Shown piece by piece: positions 12,562 through 27,736 of a stretch of DNA of 64,000 nt; position 1 is the first letter of the stretch; the number at the start of each line of letters is the position of its first letter. The notes under the pieces are model-generated. The model was not told the DNA's origin. It saw only the letters and a list, made by a program, of their open reading frames with translations, and did not search any database. Location: NCBI GenBank assembly GCA_003586115.2, contig QVOM02000001.1:14211291-14275290 (forward strand), given 5' to 3'. A program made the translations under genes and the position numbers. This DNA comes from Salvator merianae (lineage: Eukaryota; Chordata; Lepidosauria; Squamata; Teiidae).

Positions 12562-15500
12562 CTGGAAAAGAGTTGGGGAGGGGAAGAAGAGAACAACATG
12601 AACTCAACACTTCAGTTCTAATGCTCTTGTATAGAGCAACTCCTCTTCTTTCCTGGATCAAGTGACTTCTTGTGAGAAAGAGACCGAGCAAGTACAGCTG
12701 TATTGGTCCTGCTTGATATCTCAGCAACTTTTGATGCTGATGACCACGGTATTCTTTTGGATCACCTTTGTTGGCTGGGAGTAAATAGAACTGAGTTTCA
12801 ATGGCTGAGCTCCTAACTTTGGGGATAAGCTCAGAAAGCAGTGTTAGGTGACTGTTCCTCTGTGTTCTGGCACTTAGGCTGTGGGTTGGTGGCCTGTGCT
12901 TTCCAAAATATATTTTACATCTAGCATAATAGGGATTCTAGAACGAAAAACCACAAGTCACAAGATTTCGTGGTAACTTACCATCCTGCCATAATGAACT
13001 TCAGGATAGCACCAGTTCCTTCCAGGTTGCCCTGGACTGCTAAGGCAGCACTACTACAGCCAAAAAGGAGAGCCACAGCTCGGCAGTCTACCTTAAGGAT
13101 GGAATCCATGAAACGGGCACCTGCCCCATGTCCAGCATAGCTTCAGGAAGAAACAAAGTACCATCATAAGTCAATCAAATAAACAATGTCTCATTGAGCC
13201 ATAATCCTAGATACTCCTTCTACTACAGTCTCAGTTTATTGTTGCATAAAAAGACAGACTTGCATGAAGTGTATAATAATGAGTCAAAATACAAAATGAT
13301 CCATCTTTAGGGGAAGCATGAAACCATCACTAGGCCCTCATTAGTATCAAGAACTGGCACCACTAATAGCATGCAGAATTTACTAGAAAGGAACCTTAAG
13401 AATTCTTAAAAATCAAAGAGGCATGTTAAGAGTTGCTATACTGCATGTTAAGAGTTGCTATACTGCCTAATAGGCAATTAGTCAAGAAAGATCTATAGCA
13501 CGAGAGAAAATCCCTCAGCTTCTCCTTCACCCATCTCTGAAATCTAGTTTCCAGACAGCAAATATACTTTTTAAAAGAACAGTCAAGTGCCATTGAAGAA
13601 TAACTTTATTCAAGGATTAACTTTGGACACTCTTAAATGAAATGGATTATTAAGGTCCATGTCAGTAACTGTAACTGCCTTGGATCCCCTGTTTGGGAGG
13701 TTCTACCCTGTTGATTCTCTCAGATATCTCGGAAGCTTTCCAGCCATGGTATCCAGCCATGGTATCCTCTTGAAAAGTCTTTCTGGTGTTACTGCTTCAT
13801 AGTGGTTCTGCTCCTCCTTGGATGGCTGATTCCAGAAGGTGGTATTGAGAGAACATAACAGATGTGCCAAACAGGTTCTACCCAGTTTCTGCTGAACCAC
13901 TTCCTCATCCCAGGACAGAAGTACCTATGGTCTGATTATATTTTAAAACAGTGAACTGAACTGGGGATTGGCTCATTGATCAATGAACAATTCATGTTGT
14001 ACCTGTCTCTTTAAGCCTAAGCACTCAAGTTGCTGTCAATCACCAATTCTGATACATGATCACTTATTGGTTATTCTGTAGCCTTTCTCCATTGGGAGTT
14101 TTACTGCTAACATTTTTGATTGGGTTCACTACCATGCCATATTTATGTTTTGTAGTTAGAGAAACTGAATCAATACTGGTTGCAAGAACCCAGAAGGAGA
14201 GGAGGAGAGACAATATAAATCATCAATTTAGGGAGCATCTTTCACTTTTGTCTATGAGTTTGGGTTTTTTTGTTTTGTTTTTTTGGAGAAAAGAGGAGAG
14301 TTGCTTCTGCTTTGGATTTATCCTGCCCCAAATTAGGGTTTCGAGGTTTATTTCCTCTTTTTTGAGTGTGTGGTTCCGGTGTTGCTGGCACTGAGGCTTT
14401 TTGCTTCCTCCTCTTGCCTTTCCCTGCATTCTCTCTTCTGTTTTCCCTCTTGTAGTTCAACGTTATGGTTAGGAGCTTTTTTCTGGGGCTTGAAGGCCTC
14501 CTTTTTTAAATTTCGGACCCTCATTGTTTGCTGGGTCTTCTTGGTAAGGCCAAAGTCTGTATCTCACTCTTTCCTATGGTCAAGCAGCCTTTTATTGGCT
14601 AGGGTTAAGGGATTTTTTTTCTTTTTTCCCTTTCAACTGTTGCCTAGAAAAAGCTTTTCTGCAGGTATTAGGTCCTTTTTTTGCTTGCCTGCCATAGAGA
14701 GAGAATCTGTGGACAGAGGGTGTTTTTCTTGTAATTTTGCCCTGGGCTGCAGGAAATTTCCTTTTTGCCCTGGTCTGCTTTTAAAGAGGCTAAAAAAAAA
14801 AAGGAAGTACTGTTTTTCTATCTTTCTTTGACTCCCTGTCCCTTCTCTCTGGGTTCTCTCCTCTCATCTCCTGCTTCTGGTGGCCAGTGACCAGAAGTAC
14901 TGCTCCAGTTTTTTGCAGTGGCTGTTTGCTCTGAAACCCTTTTGGCCTTGCTGTAGGTGGAGGACTGACACGTCCCACTAGCAGCTAAAGGGATGACTCT
15001 CCAGGTTGCCAATTTGAGTGGTGGATTCATGATCACAGACAATGGGAGGAACATATTCAAGGCAGCCTACCTAGCAAAGTTTGTGTCCATTCGTTGTATA
15101 GCACACACTCTTGACCTGGTTGTGTGGGCTGGCCTTGGCCTCTGTGGGGGCAGGGGTGAACTCCCTGATGCTCTCATTGCTGCCTTTGTGGAGAGATGCC
15201 ACAAAGATGGCAGATTCTTTTCAATGGAGTGTAAGTGGCAGGAGGATGCTCAACAAGGTACAGGTTGAGCACCACCTGCCCAAACATCTCATCCTGGGGA
15301 ATGTTCCCACCCGTTTTTTGCTCTGGTACTTGCAGCAGCAAGAGCTCATCCCCCACACTCTCACAATGAGGCAGCACTTGAAGGAGTACAGTGTTTCTTG
15401 TGGGGAGCAGGCTGCCATTTCTGATGCTGTCAAAATACTTGAGCTACTTGGCAGGTTGGCTTCACGTGGAGTTGCAGACAAGCTGATTAGACTCTTGAGA

Positions 15501-16907
15501 GCAAGTATTGAGCATATTTTGGTTAGGAACTGTGATCCAAGGGTCAAAGAGGCAGCTATTGAGCCTGATCAGCCGCTTTGAGGAGGGACCACATCATCCA
15601 AAAAGTTAGTAGAGTTGAGATGGCTAGACTGGGCTAGGTAGAAGAGGGAAAGTGTCTTCTTAGTAGTGGAACGTAAGCACTAGAAGAGATTCCCCATAAA
15701 GAGGAGTTATCTACATTTATTAAGTAAATAGGTAACTAAATAATGCATTTCATCTCATTAATGGTGATAATAAAGCATTCACTCACTCACTCAACTTTAT
15801 TCTGTTCCTTTGCATTTAATCAAATCTTTTTTTTTTCTGACTTTTGCTTATGTCTTTTATCACAAGTGTCAGGATATCAGCAGCTAAACTCAACTCATTC
15901 TTCAGCAGGATCGTCATAAAAAGAACCAGACACACAGTCCTACAATACCACACATAATCAAAAAGCAGAACAAAGAAAAGTATGGTTTGTCAGAGATAGA
16001 ATCCATTTTGATTACTTACATATATAGGTCACGTTTTTCAAGGGCCAGCGGTACTTGATCTGCACTTGGAGTCTCTCCTACTACTCCTGTCCATCCAGGC
16101 TCACTACCAAATTATTAGAAAAATATTAAGTAGTACTACAACATATGAATAGAAGATTTGTGTAAACCTTCACGAAGTTGCTAGACAATAGCTCTCATCT
16201 TCTCTGACTTCAACCACACTGACAGGCTGTTTACAAGTGTCTGTATGCTCACTAGCACAGTGTGCCTGCACTCTGCAGTGGCCCCAGTGGCTGGGAGCAT
16301 TTGCAGACGCTCCCAAACATTATTAGCTGGGGACAGCTAAATCGCTGTCTGCAGCTGGACTGCTCCCAGTCAGGAGCATTTGCACCTGCTTCTGGGTGTG
16401 AATGCTGCGAGGTTGCACAGTTGCGCATCATGTCCCCGGTCACCGTGGCAATAGCTGAACATTTCCATGGCCACTGTCATGGCAGTTGGGCTGGTGACTG
16501 CACTGCGAGTGCCTAATGTCTAGTACAGGGCCGTCCCAGCCCTCATAGTGTGCATAGATGCCACACTCCTGCGTCTGTTCCAGCTTAGAATGGTAGAATT
16601 ATACCATTCAAGTGGTACCGTGCAAACCGGCCCTGAATGAAGCCAATAGGGGAAGGAAATCAAATAACAATTGGAGGCCCATGAGCTTGTAAACACAAGC
16701 TAGTTAAGCTAACTTTGCAAATCAGCATCTAACAGTCACAAGCTTACTGGCAAGCTAAATGGGATTCTTCTTGCATGAAGCATACAAGTTTTTTTTTAAA
16801 AAAAATATTTTTCATTGAATTTAATTTGATTATAATAAGCAAAAGATAAAGAACAAATTAAAGAACAAAAATAATGTAAAATAATATAAAAAAGAAAAAG
16901 ATCCAGG

Positions 16908-16963
<56 letters not shown>

Positions 16964-16964
16964 C

Positions 16965-17002
<38 letters not shown>

Positions 17003-20000
17003 GAAGCATATCTAATTAGCCCAAATAGGTAAAAGTTTGTTGTCTATGGCCTAAACATTACCAAATGATATTTCTTAATCTTTTCTGTTTGACTGCAAAA
17101 CATACATAAGACATTAATATGGAAATTTTTACCTCTGAAACCAGTCTTTGAATATTTTCTCTGTCCCAGGAAGGTTTGTATGTGGATTAAGGACATAGAA
17201 AGTACTGCTGCTATTGATACCGTGGTTAAGAATAGCATTATCCTGATACTGAAAAAAGGAAATTAGAAATTAGATGGGAGAGGGTTGCAGCAGCCAAATT
17301 GGTATGGTTTACTTGTGTGATGATGTGTTTCAGAAGATTAGCAGAACAACTGCTATGAAAAGGTTAATTCTTCTGTTCTACTTTGTGTCAACCAGTAGAT
17401 AGGTTTTCCCCCTATCCTTTGGTGCCTCTACCTTCCTCAAGTTCCTTGATGAACAGAGATTTCAATAGTCATGTCTCCTTTAAGTTCTGGCAAAGGAAAA
17501 AACAATTGGAGGAAAGAACAAACTGAGAAAAAACAGGAGGGGTCAATTGATTCTGGCAACTTTCTGGAATGTACTATCATGTAACAGTTCACTATTCTTA
17601 GAAAGTGTCAGAAAGCTCCTTAAAATTAGGAAGTGAAAAGATCTTAGGTTCTAACCACAGACTCATACTACCCTACCATGCCAGAACCACATGCAGTAGA
17701 ACACATCATCTAAAGGCTGCTTTTGCAGATCTACAGGTTTCTAAGTGGTAATGTCTTGAAAAGGTTAATGGCACTTTCCAAGCATACCTTTTAAACTGAA
17801 GCCTAGAGTGCAAAGGCTGATGAGGTGGATGTGAAATGCACAGAATGCACCAAAATCATGCTCACACAACACAACTCCCAATATTATTGTATAGCACAGA
17901 TATATATATATGTCGTAGTCTTAACTTAAAAAACAGTAGTACAGTATCAAAATAGACGACAAACGTACAACATTAGACAGAATGTGCCAGCAGATCCTTT
18001 TGTTTGCTACGGTTGGATTGTCAGGCAATCAATGAAGCCTACTGATTTGCTACATTGACCATAAGGCTTTTTGCTATTAAATCCATCTTTTTAAGGGTTG
18101 ACAGAATAATTCTATCTAGGTCAGTCTTCTAATTCACAGCATGACAGGGACTGTTTACCTTTTTTATAAGCATGTAGCTGAGCAGGAAATGCAGAGATGG
18201 CAACCGGGTTACGGACTGGTTTCTCAAGCATGGGATGTTTTCCCAGGGAAGCTTCTGCAATTGCTGGAAAGAAAAATTGGGAGTCAATCTCCTCTGCAGT
18301 GCAGGTGTGTCCTGTTCTCCAGTCTCTGAAGAAGCCAACAGGCTATTTCTCATTTGACCAGCAGGAAAAGAGAGCTAATGTGGAAAACTTTCAGATGCTG
18401 TTCTTTAAAGGACCATTCACAGAGTCATTGGTGGTACCACCTAAAACACTGCTGTGACAGAGCAGGAAAGGGACCTTTGGATTCTGGTGGACAGCTCTTT
18501 GAATGTGTCATCCCAGTGCACAGCAGCAGTGACAAAAGCAAATTCAGCGCTAGCAGTAATTGGGAAGGGAATAGAAAATAAGTCAGCAAACATCGTTATG
18601 CCTCTTTATAAATCTACAGTGAAACATTTGCAATCTTGTGTACATCTCAGGAATGATATTGTGGATCTGGAAAAAGTGCAGAAAAAGGCAACCAGAATGA
18701 TCAGGGGCCTGAAACACTTCTCTTATGCAATCAGGTTGCAATGTCGAGATCTCTTCAGCCATGAAAGATGGTGTTTAAGAGGTGATCTGATTGAAGTTTA
18801 TAAAATCATGCATGGTGTGGGAAAGATGGATAAAGAAAAATTATTTGCTCTATCATACAACACTAGAACAAGAGGACACTGTATGAAACTGATGGGCAGG
18901 AGAGTTAGGACTGACAATAAGAAGTATTTTTTCACCTAGCAGGTCATTGGTCCATGGAATGTACTATCAGAAGAGATGGTGTCAGCAGCCAGCCTGGATA
19001 GCTTTAAGAGAGGGTTAGACAAATTCACAGGGGACAGGTGTATCAATGGCAACTAGCATCTAGATACCACTTCCACGCTGAAGAGACAGGGAGGATGCCA
19101 GGGAGTCAAGAGCAGGTGAAAACTTTCCCATCATCTTCTGCTTGAGAATACCCAGAAGCAATTGGTGGGCCACTGTATGAAGCAGGATGCTGGATTAGAT
19201 GGGCTGTGGCCTGATCCAGCAGGGCTCCTCTTATGTTCTTATGCTGTACCTTATAAAGCACTTCCAATCCACACAGTAAGAAATTAGCCTTTTTGCTTTC
19301 CCGAGGACAGAATTCCAAGAGTAAATATTTTTTATCATGCAAGAATGCAGCACTGGGGCTACCATTTGTCCATTCCTACCATAAATAACATGGAAGAAAC
19401 CTTCACATACTTTATCCAGTATAAGGATCAAGTGGCCATTCGGCATCTGACCACTACATGCTCCCAGTTTGTCCACTGCTTCCTGCAGAAGGCTCTGGGC
19501 TCTCTCCGGCTGAGCTGGCTTGAATCCCTGGGTCAAGCACGACACATGTTGCGGGGTTAAGAGATGTGACCCAATCAGTATGGACTGTTGGAGGAGAACA
19601 AGAGGTTAAGATGCATGTACTGCCTGTGACATCACAATAGCTTGATCAAGGATGGTGGGAGGGGCAAAGTAGAGATTGTGTCATATGGGGGAGAGAGTAA
19701 GGCACCTAGAGTTATTGCAATTTCCAGAGATTTATACATCCCCCTGGCACGCATATATTATGTGTACGTGTGTGTGTGTGTGTGTATGTGTTCGTTAAAA
19801 ATTAAGACACACAGAGTGGTGGGGAAAGGAGAATCAACAGGAGTTACACTACACTTAGTTAAATTGTTTTATAGCAGAACAGATAAACATTCCAGAAGAA
19901 TTTCACACAATGAATGGCCAACAGCAGTTTGTGAAGCACTTCCATAAAAAAGATGGGGCACAGCAGACAAGGCTCCCACTGGAAGTCTTATTTTGAGCTC

Positions 20001-23000
20001 ACCAAAAGGCAGTTAGAGGAAAGAAAAATGCAATTTCCAACTGGAGCTTTGCTGTGCCCTTATGACCCCGTGGGCCCCAGTCATGTATACTGTATGGAAG
20101 TCCTGCCTTAAAATGTGGCAGAGCCTGCTGTTTTAGAGAATTTTCCAAGGGGATTGGAAATATTCACAGTGGGTTATGTGCTTCAATATCTGTGGTTGCT
20201 AAAAGAAACTTCCATGACAGCATCAATGTATTCATGAGAAGGGAAGGTTGGGAACAAACAAGGTGTTTTAGTTTTGCCTTTGATTGATTGCCATTTGAAA
20301 CAAAATGCTACACTTTTAGTGTGACCCAGCTACTCTGACAGCAACGATCTTCTTGAGTAACTCACCTTGAGCAACCCCAGTTCCACGTTCTCACAGCCAC
20401 ATTCCTTGAGGCGGGTCTGAAGACGGGACGCTTCCTCTGTCAAGCTTTGATTCTCATGGGTAGGGAGTAGAACTCCTCTCCAGCAGCTCAGCACATGCAA
20501 CTCCAGTGATTCTATCAAAGCCTGTTGAGTGAAACAAGAAATCTTTTAAATGGGGAGACCATCACCCATTTGCCAGCAACAGCCAGGTTTGGAAGCTGAT
20601 GCTAAATCTCCTTTCCAATCCAGCCTCTCATCTCCACACTGTAATTAAGAGTGAAAGCCAGAGGCATAAAAAATGCAACATGAAAGTCAGGAAAGCAGGG
20701 AGGGAAGATAATAAAGACCATGGCTTCTCTGGTCTAACCTAGAGACCAGCTAACTTTGCCTCAAGTCTCATCTCTTGGCAACCATAACGAACTGTATTTT
20801 TCAAAAACAAGCTGCCAAGTCTGGTTTTTAACTTCGCTCTCCTCACCTTTTATTTCTCTTTTGCGTTATGAAATTTAGATTGTAAGTCTGGGTACAGGGG
20901 CTGTCCTTAATATTTTTTTGGTAAAAAATTGATCTAAATCACATTCTGAGAGCCTGATCAGTTCAGCTGGAGAATAAAATGATTCTCTTGAAGTAAATAA
21001 AACATAAAGGATAAAAGACAAGTGGGAGTGGGATTGGTAGAGACAACAAGAGATTCTGACTTTACATTTCAACCACTCCTCTCTCTCTAATCTTAAATAC
21101 CATGGAGTTATGACTAGCATCGCCCTTCTATTTTCATTTTCTGAATTTCTAGCCTGCCCAATAAAACCAAATGGCCATAAAGCCAGTTTAAAATGGCTGT
21201 ACAAAGAAAAATGCTACTGAAGGGATTTATAGGGCTAGGAACTATTGGAACTTCCATAGTAAAGATGTTCCAGAATTGGCCATCAACACAGAAAAAGCCT
21301 TCTCTGTCTATGTAGTAGACCTCACCAGTTGAGGACATGGAGTAGATAGCATCGTTTGAAGAGTTCTAAAACTTATACTGGCTGTCATGGGAGGAAGTAC
21401 TCCTTCAGATATTTAAAATGCTTACAATTTAAAAAGAACACTAACCCATTTAATTTAGCTTGAAAGCAAATAGTCTATTAGCAAATAGTCAAATAGACTA
21501 TTGAGAGTCAATAGTCAGTGCAGTATGGTTTCACCTGATTGAACTGGCCAGAATCCTAGCCCTCATATTCTGATCTTTCCAAATCATCTTCAAAAGGCAT
21601 TACTACTGTCTTACTTAAACGTCTTTCAGAGCACAACTGCTGAAACCAAGATCTTGCCTCATCCATTCGTTAATCCAATTTTTAGTTTAAAATTTGTATA
21701 CACACAGCTGACTTGTTAGCCTTCATCCAGCTCCACTCAACTGTGGAAAACCAGACCAAAACTGTAGCTTTCTTGGATTATTAATGCTCACAAGGCACCC
21801 TTCTAAGCACTATACCAACTCTTACCTTCATTCTCTTATCCAAAGCAATCCTGCCAGCCCACCAGTCCTCCTTTTCTGTGAGATTAGAGATCTCTTTCTG
21901 CCTTTGCAGGATGGCATCAAATTCTCTGAGCGCTGCACTTAGGGGCATCTAAGAAACAACAGAAGATTGTAAAAAGCTTGCCACCAGTACAGGATTGTAC
22001 CAGTTGTCTCCTGCCGCTCGTACCTTGGCATTTGCTGTCTGTATTTGGATGGTCACTGGGGTACTATCCTTCTCCAGACGTGTCAGCAAGAGGTTGTCCC
22101 CAACAGTTTCTGGCTCAATGCTCACCAAGGTCAGTATGCAGACTGTTACCCCTATGTTGCAGAGAACAATTCTATTCTCATTTTAAGATCTTTTTTTTTT
22201 CCAAAGCATTAAATGATGATTCAGAAGCAAGAGATGACAAAGACAGAATTCACACACTGATAATTTCCTCAGAAAGAAAAAACATACAAATACCGTAGTT
22301 TGTATTTGGTAAGTTTTAATATGGCATTTTCATTTTATGTATTTGAATCCTGTAAGTCACCCTAAGTGCTGTGCAATGATAGGGCAGGGTATAAACACAA
22401 AGAAGCAAACAGATTCACTAACGCACCGTTCAATCTGCAAAAATCCAGGCAAATCTCCCAAGTAAGCCCTTTTACAATTTTTTAATTGCTCATCATCAGT
22501 TTATTTTGCATACTACCTCTGAAGAACAAAGAATGCTCAAGGTGGTTTACAGCAACGAAATAAGCACAATATTAATTTGCTTATTCCAGTTCCTAACCTG
22601 GACTGCATTTTCACTTTCCAAATTCTAATCTGCAGGGCTGCAAATGACTAGAACTATGCTGCATTAAAAAAAAACAAAAAACAAACCCTCAACCTTTTTT
22701 TTGCCACAGTAGCACACAAGTCACTAAAACTGTGACAAGTTCACAAAAATCCAGAGGTGCACCTTGCGACTAGGCATCACCCACCTTCTTAATAACAGTC
22801 TTTTCCCACATAGAAGTCAACTACATACCATGGGGGATTTGTCGCAGCTGTTCTTTGAAGTTCTTTGTCTCTATCTCTGGCTGGCTAGGGCAGCTGAACT
22901 CAAATAGATTCTGGACTTCTGATAGGTGCTGAAATCGAGAATTCTTTTCTTCTTCTTCCAAGCTAAGTGCCTCCAACTGCTTGGATGTACTGGCCACTGA

Positions 23001-26000
23001 TGCCTTTTTCATTTTGCTAAGAATGAAAGAAGAGGAAAAAGCCGTTAAAGCTGACTGCTTTCAAAGGACGAGCCACCACAAAGTAATTGTCCCTTAATTT
23101 CCAACTTTGTTAAGATCTGCAAGAGATCTTGGCCATGATCAGATGGCCAAGATCTCTCACCAAGATCACTCTAGGAAGTTCAAAAGTGGCAGCATGTAAA
23201 AGCAGCTTTCCATGGTAGCCCCCAAACTATATAAAAAACTCCCTGCTGAAGTACATCTGGCACCAACATTATGCATTTTTCAGTTCTTAGTTAGGAACAC
23301 ACCTCTTCTCCTAAGCCCTTGATGTTTTAAGCTCCCGCTATATATTATCCTGTTGTTTTGGAGAGGGGAGCTGGGCAAGCTTTCATTGTTTTAAATTACA
23401 ACATATATCTGAATGTTTTTGTGACATTCTCAAGATCTCCAGGTGAAGGGCAGTATATAAATACTTGAATATTCCATCAGCAGTTTCCACCATATCTCTG
23501 CTTGGCCTTCCATTTTTCCCTTTGGAGTAATAAGCTTCATGAGGACAGAAAATTCTACCACCTTACATGTGACCAATTTTCATTCAATGTTTCAAGCATC
23601 TAGAAACCCAAAGATAGATGGTTGAGGCTGCAATATTTCTACATAAGTCACTACTCTGGGCTTATCTCTTCCAATCTAAAGGCTTGCTCAGACTCATTTG
23701 AGAGTGGATTGTTTTTCTTAAACTCCCCATTATCAAGATTTCCCCCCACTCCACAACTCCTCAGAGTCTTACTTGAATTTCCTGTGAATGGCTGTCATCA
23801 TCTGATGACGAAGAGTGACAGAGACAGACTCAGAAACCAAGTAGGCAGTGGCAATGGGGTCCTGGCTCCCGATGCAGAGTGCCATGAGCTGGCAAAGATG
23901 ACTGTAGAGTGCACCAGGAGGGTAATGGCTAACTGAGTGGAAGGCAGCTTGCAGTGAGTCATAGACCACGTCTATGGACAAGCAACCTGCAATAGTTAAA
24001 CAGGGGGAGAAAAAAAGAAATCCTGATTTATTGAAAAACTAACCACTGGTTTCTTCTGTGAATTGTTTGATACAAATAATGTAAGTTACATTGCACTTCT
24101 ATAAGTAAATCTTTAATGTACAGAATGAATTTCAGAATTGATAACATTTATATCCCATTAATCCTCTCAGGAGTTCTGATGATGTGTACATCTCTTCCCT
24201 TCCCCATTTTATCTTCACAATAACTGTGGGTGGTAGGTTAGTCTGGCAGAGAAAAATTGGCCCAAGGCATGTAGGACTCCGTTGTCCTGATAATCTAACT
24301 AGTACACCGCATAGTTCATTGGGGTTTATTTCTACGGAAGCATCTATGATGCTTACGCCTCCATCTAAGAGTTGTACAAACATTTCACAAGCACAGTAAA
24401 ACCACAGAATTTGTCACTTGTTGAATTCAACACCCAGAAATGCTATTTCTATTTGAACCTAGAAGTAAAATGCACTTTTCAGCCCTCAGGACTGCAAACA
24501 TAGGTTTAATCCCATGGAAAACTCTAAAGTCAAGAGGATGGGAAGATGCTGAACATGTTCAGTACACTTCATAATTTTTAATCCTTTCCAAGGTTAAGAA
24601 GGTAAATATAGTAGCATATTTAAGACTTTTTGCTTAAATTAATATGGTACGATCCAAACATTTATGCAAAGAGCAGAGGGGTCACCTAATAATTTGGGAG
24701 CCCTGACTTTGAGTAAACCTTATGACAAAGCTTCTAATCAAATAAATCTGGGGAGAAGAACAGATGCTTTCATGTTTCTTACTAGCAGGTATATCCAGGG
24801 AAGAAGCAAATGTGTGCAAGCTGAAGGAACTCTCCAAACCTTTCTTCTCTGCAGACAGGAAAACATGTTGAGATTTACCACTGATGTCATGTCGGAGAAC
24901 CTCTTGATCCTCTTCTGGGTCATTCAGTGGTGGGATAGGCCACTTTCTACTTCCTGAAAGGAAACATGCCAGTATTAGCTGTCACGTATTGCCCTTAGAC
25001 CAGGACTAGGTGTCTGAGACAAAATCCTGCCTCTCCCTGTGACTAAAATAAATAAAATAAACAACAACAAAGAAACTCGATTTCTCCTCAGGCAGGTTTG
25101 GGAGAAATGCATAGAGGTTCCCTCCCTTTCCGCCATTGAAGATGAAATGACAGGTGGCATAATCAACATATAAAAACTCTTCACACTAGCTTCAGTCCCA
25201 GTTCTTCCACCGGTTCATCTGGTTGACTATTCCTCTTCACTGAATGGAGATGACATTTTAAAAAGTATCATTTGCACAGCAGCCATCCATCCATCCTGAG
25301 AGGTAGATTCAGATTACCTCATCAGTTCCCTTCAGCCAGTCAGAGCCCACAAGATAAAAATAGTGGGGCTTTCTCCCCTCCTGTCCTTGTTGGCCATCTA
25401 GATCACTCGTAAGTTCAGCCAGCAGCTGGTAACACAGCACAGTGCTTAGTGGCCCTGATCCCTGCAGTACACTTTAGGGCTTCTGATCCAAGTGTCATCT
25501 CCCCTGTGGGTAGTCCAATCAATTGTACCAGCAATGCTTTAGAAGGCATTTTTTAAAATCAATGTCCTCTGCATTTCCTCTGCTTCTCTCTGCATCACAT
25601 TCTCCCACTTGCCTCACGACACCACAGGAATCACTCCATTTGCCTATCTTGTCCACAACAGCCGTCGCCTACCAATATTCACTAACAGAACAGATATATG
25701 ATTTAGACATTGGGCTTCCATGTGGGACATTACTTTCAGGGTTAAACAGACATCATTGTGTCTGCATTAGCCACTGATGAATGCAAACAGCCAAAATACA
25801 TTTGTCTTGCTTAAGTATCCAGCATAATTAGATTTTAATAAGAGTACAGACTGGTGGATATTGCACATTGGTTTATAAGGGCTGACTCTACCAGTGACAT
25901 CAGAATCTGCTTGCTGAGAAATCTACATTCCAATGGAGCAGAGAATATCATTCCATAAAGCAATACCCAGAGTTTGTTCTGAGTATTGTAGAAGGAGACT

Positions 26001-27692
26001 CTTTTATTCTCTTACACAACAGAAACTTGGGAAACAATTTTATTGGCAACAGCTTTGATGTAACCAGATTCCATTATAAGGCAGGTGATGTTTCTATAAA
26101 ACTAAGATCTTTTCTGTATGTGAGAAATCACAATTTCTTAAATTTAACTGAATATTTACCTGTTTAAAGTTGTATCATCAATTTTATATTATTTTCTGAA
26201 TTATTCTTTTGATAATAAAATCACGTATACAGATGCTTTTTAGATTATTCTTGTGACTAATAGAATTTGTATTACAAAGGCCTACTTGTCAGGTGTTCAT
26301 GGAACTAACCCATCCCTCTCATAAGCAGAACATCCCTAATTTGAATGATCCTCATCCTATCCTAGCAAGCAAGGATCTTAAATCCTGCTGCAGGGTAGAT
26401 GGGCAGAAGCTAGTGGAATTTTCCACAGCTGATTTTTTCCATTCAAAATGCACAGGTTCTCCAAATAGTTTGTTCAGGTCAGTCACTGGAGTTTATTGGT
26501 TAACCTCCAGACAGGGGTAACTATAGGACCATCTTACAACTTCAGATGTATGTTCTTTGTTCAAAGCTTAAGAAGAGGCAAAGGTAAAAAGACAGAGAGA
26601 AACCATATTTCCCCCAGTATTTTGTTTCAAGAAGGTCTTTTTTCTACATTCATAATTTTTGCTTCGTTCTCTGGCAAACAGAGGCTAGTCTTCTGCATTT
26701 CCACATTAAGCCTTACACTTGCACTCCTGGTAATTTGCTTCAGAAATTTTAATGGCTAGTTCATTTTGAGATATCTGCCTGCTACCTGCTACTACTGGAT
26801 TTCTGAAGCGACCAAACTTACCTTGAACCACTTCTTCATCAGACTCTCGTAAGAATTCAAAGCTAGGCTCAGCACTCTCCTCAATAGTCCTCAGAAGCTC
26901 CTTGTCTTCTTGCTCCTTGTCATTCTGAATGTTGCCAGTTCTCCCCTCAACACGAGCTTTCTGGATTTTTTCTTCTTTCTTTCCTTGCCTAGTAGCCTTC
27001 CTTCCAGACTGTAGCTTTGCTTTCATGGGAAGACTGTTATCTGAAGAACCAGCGCTGCATCCATCTGTTTTAGTAGGGTTCATCTTAGAAGGCTTTTTAT
27101 TGGATATGGCCCTTCGCCCCGCCTTAGGGGCAGCCCCCGCTTGGTCTCTGGCAGCAAGAAATCGGGACCCCTGTGTACCTTCTGAATGATCTTCAACATC
27201 ACTGTCATCACTAAATAATGTCTAAGGAAAACAAAAATGTTCAGAAGCAAATGTTCAGATAAAAATGTCATGTGTGTATAACCAGGAATAGTGCCACTGC
27301 TGTCAAAGGAGGGAGGGAGCACCCAGCTTTACCCCCTCTACCCCAACTACAGCAAACAAGCACCTCACTTTGTCGTTGCCACCTACCCAACAGGTGAGGG
27401 AAGGAGCCCTAAACCTTACTGCCTCTGAGCAACAAAGGAGCATGTTACAAAGGGTTTTCTATACTATATTACAACATATATACTGTATTTCAATGAGTTC
27501 TGAAACTTCTAGTTTAAATCTGAAACTCTGTTTTTCTTCTGCAGCACTGAGATTGAAAAAGAGACAAGAGACACATTGCAACAATTTATGGCTTAGAAAG
27601 ACAACTACATAATATTGTTTGTACAATTACCTCTGGTCAAACATGACCTGACTAAAAATAGGGTAAATCTAACCCATTTTAATGTGATGTGT

Positions 27693-27736
<44 letters not shown>

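Noticed and set aside
14056..14831. ORFs rich in Phe, Leu and Ser (plus) or Lys and Arg (minus)
   Set aside because: Low-complexity T-rich DNA next to the hAT relic; no domain or splice logic.
19411..19584. Apparent frameshift between LTPQ and the PAQPERA segment of ESPL1
   Set aside because: Re-reading the bases (CAT GTG TCG TGC TTG) showed a continuous frame; the impression came from skipping two bases.
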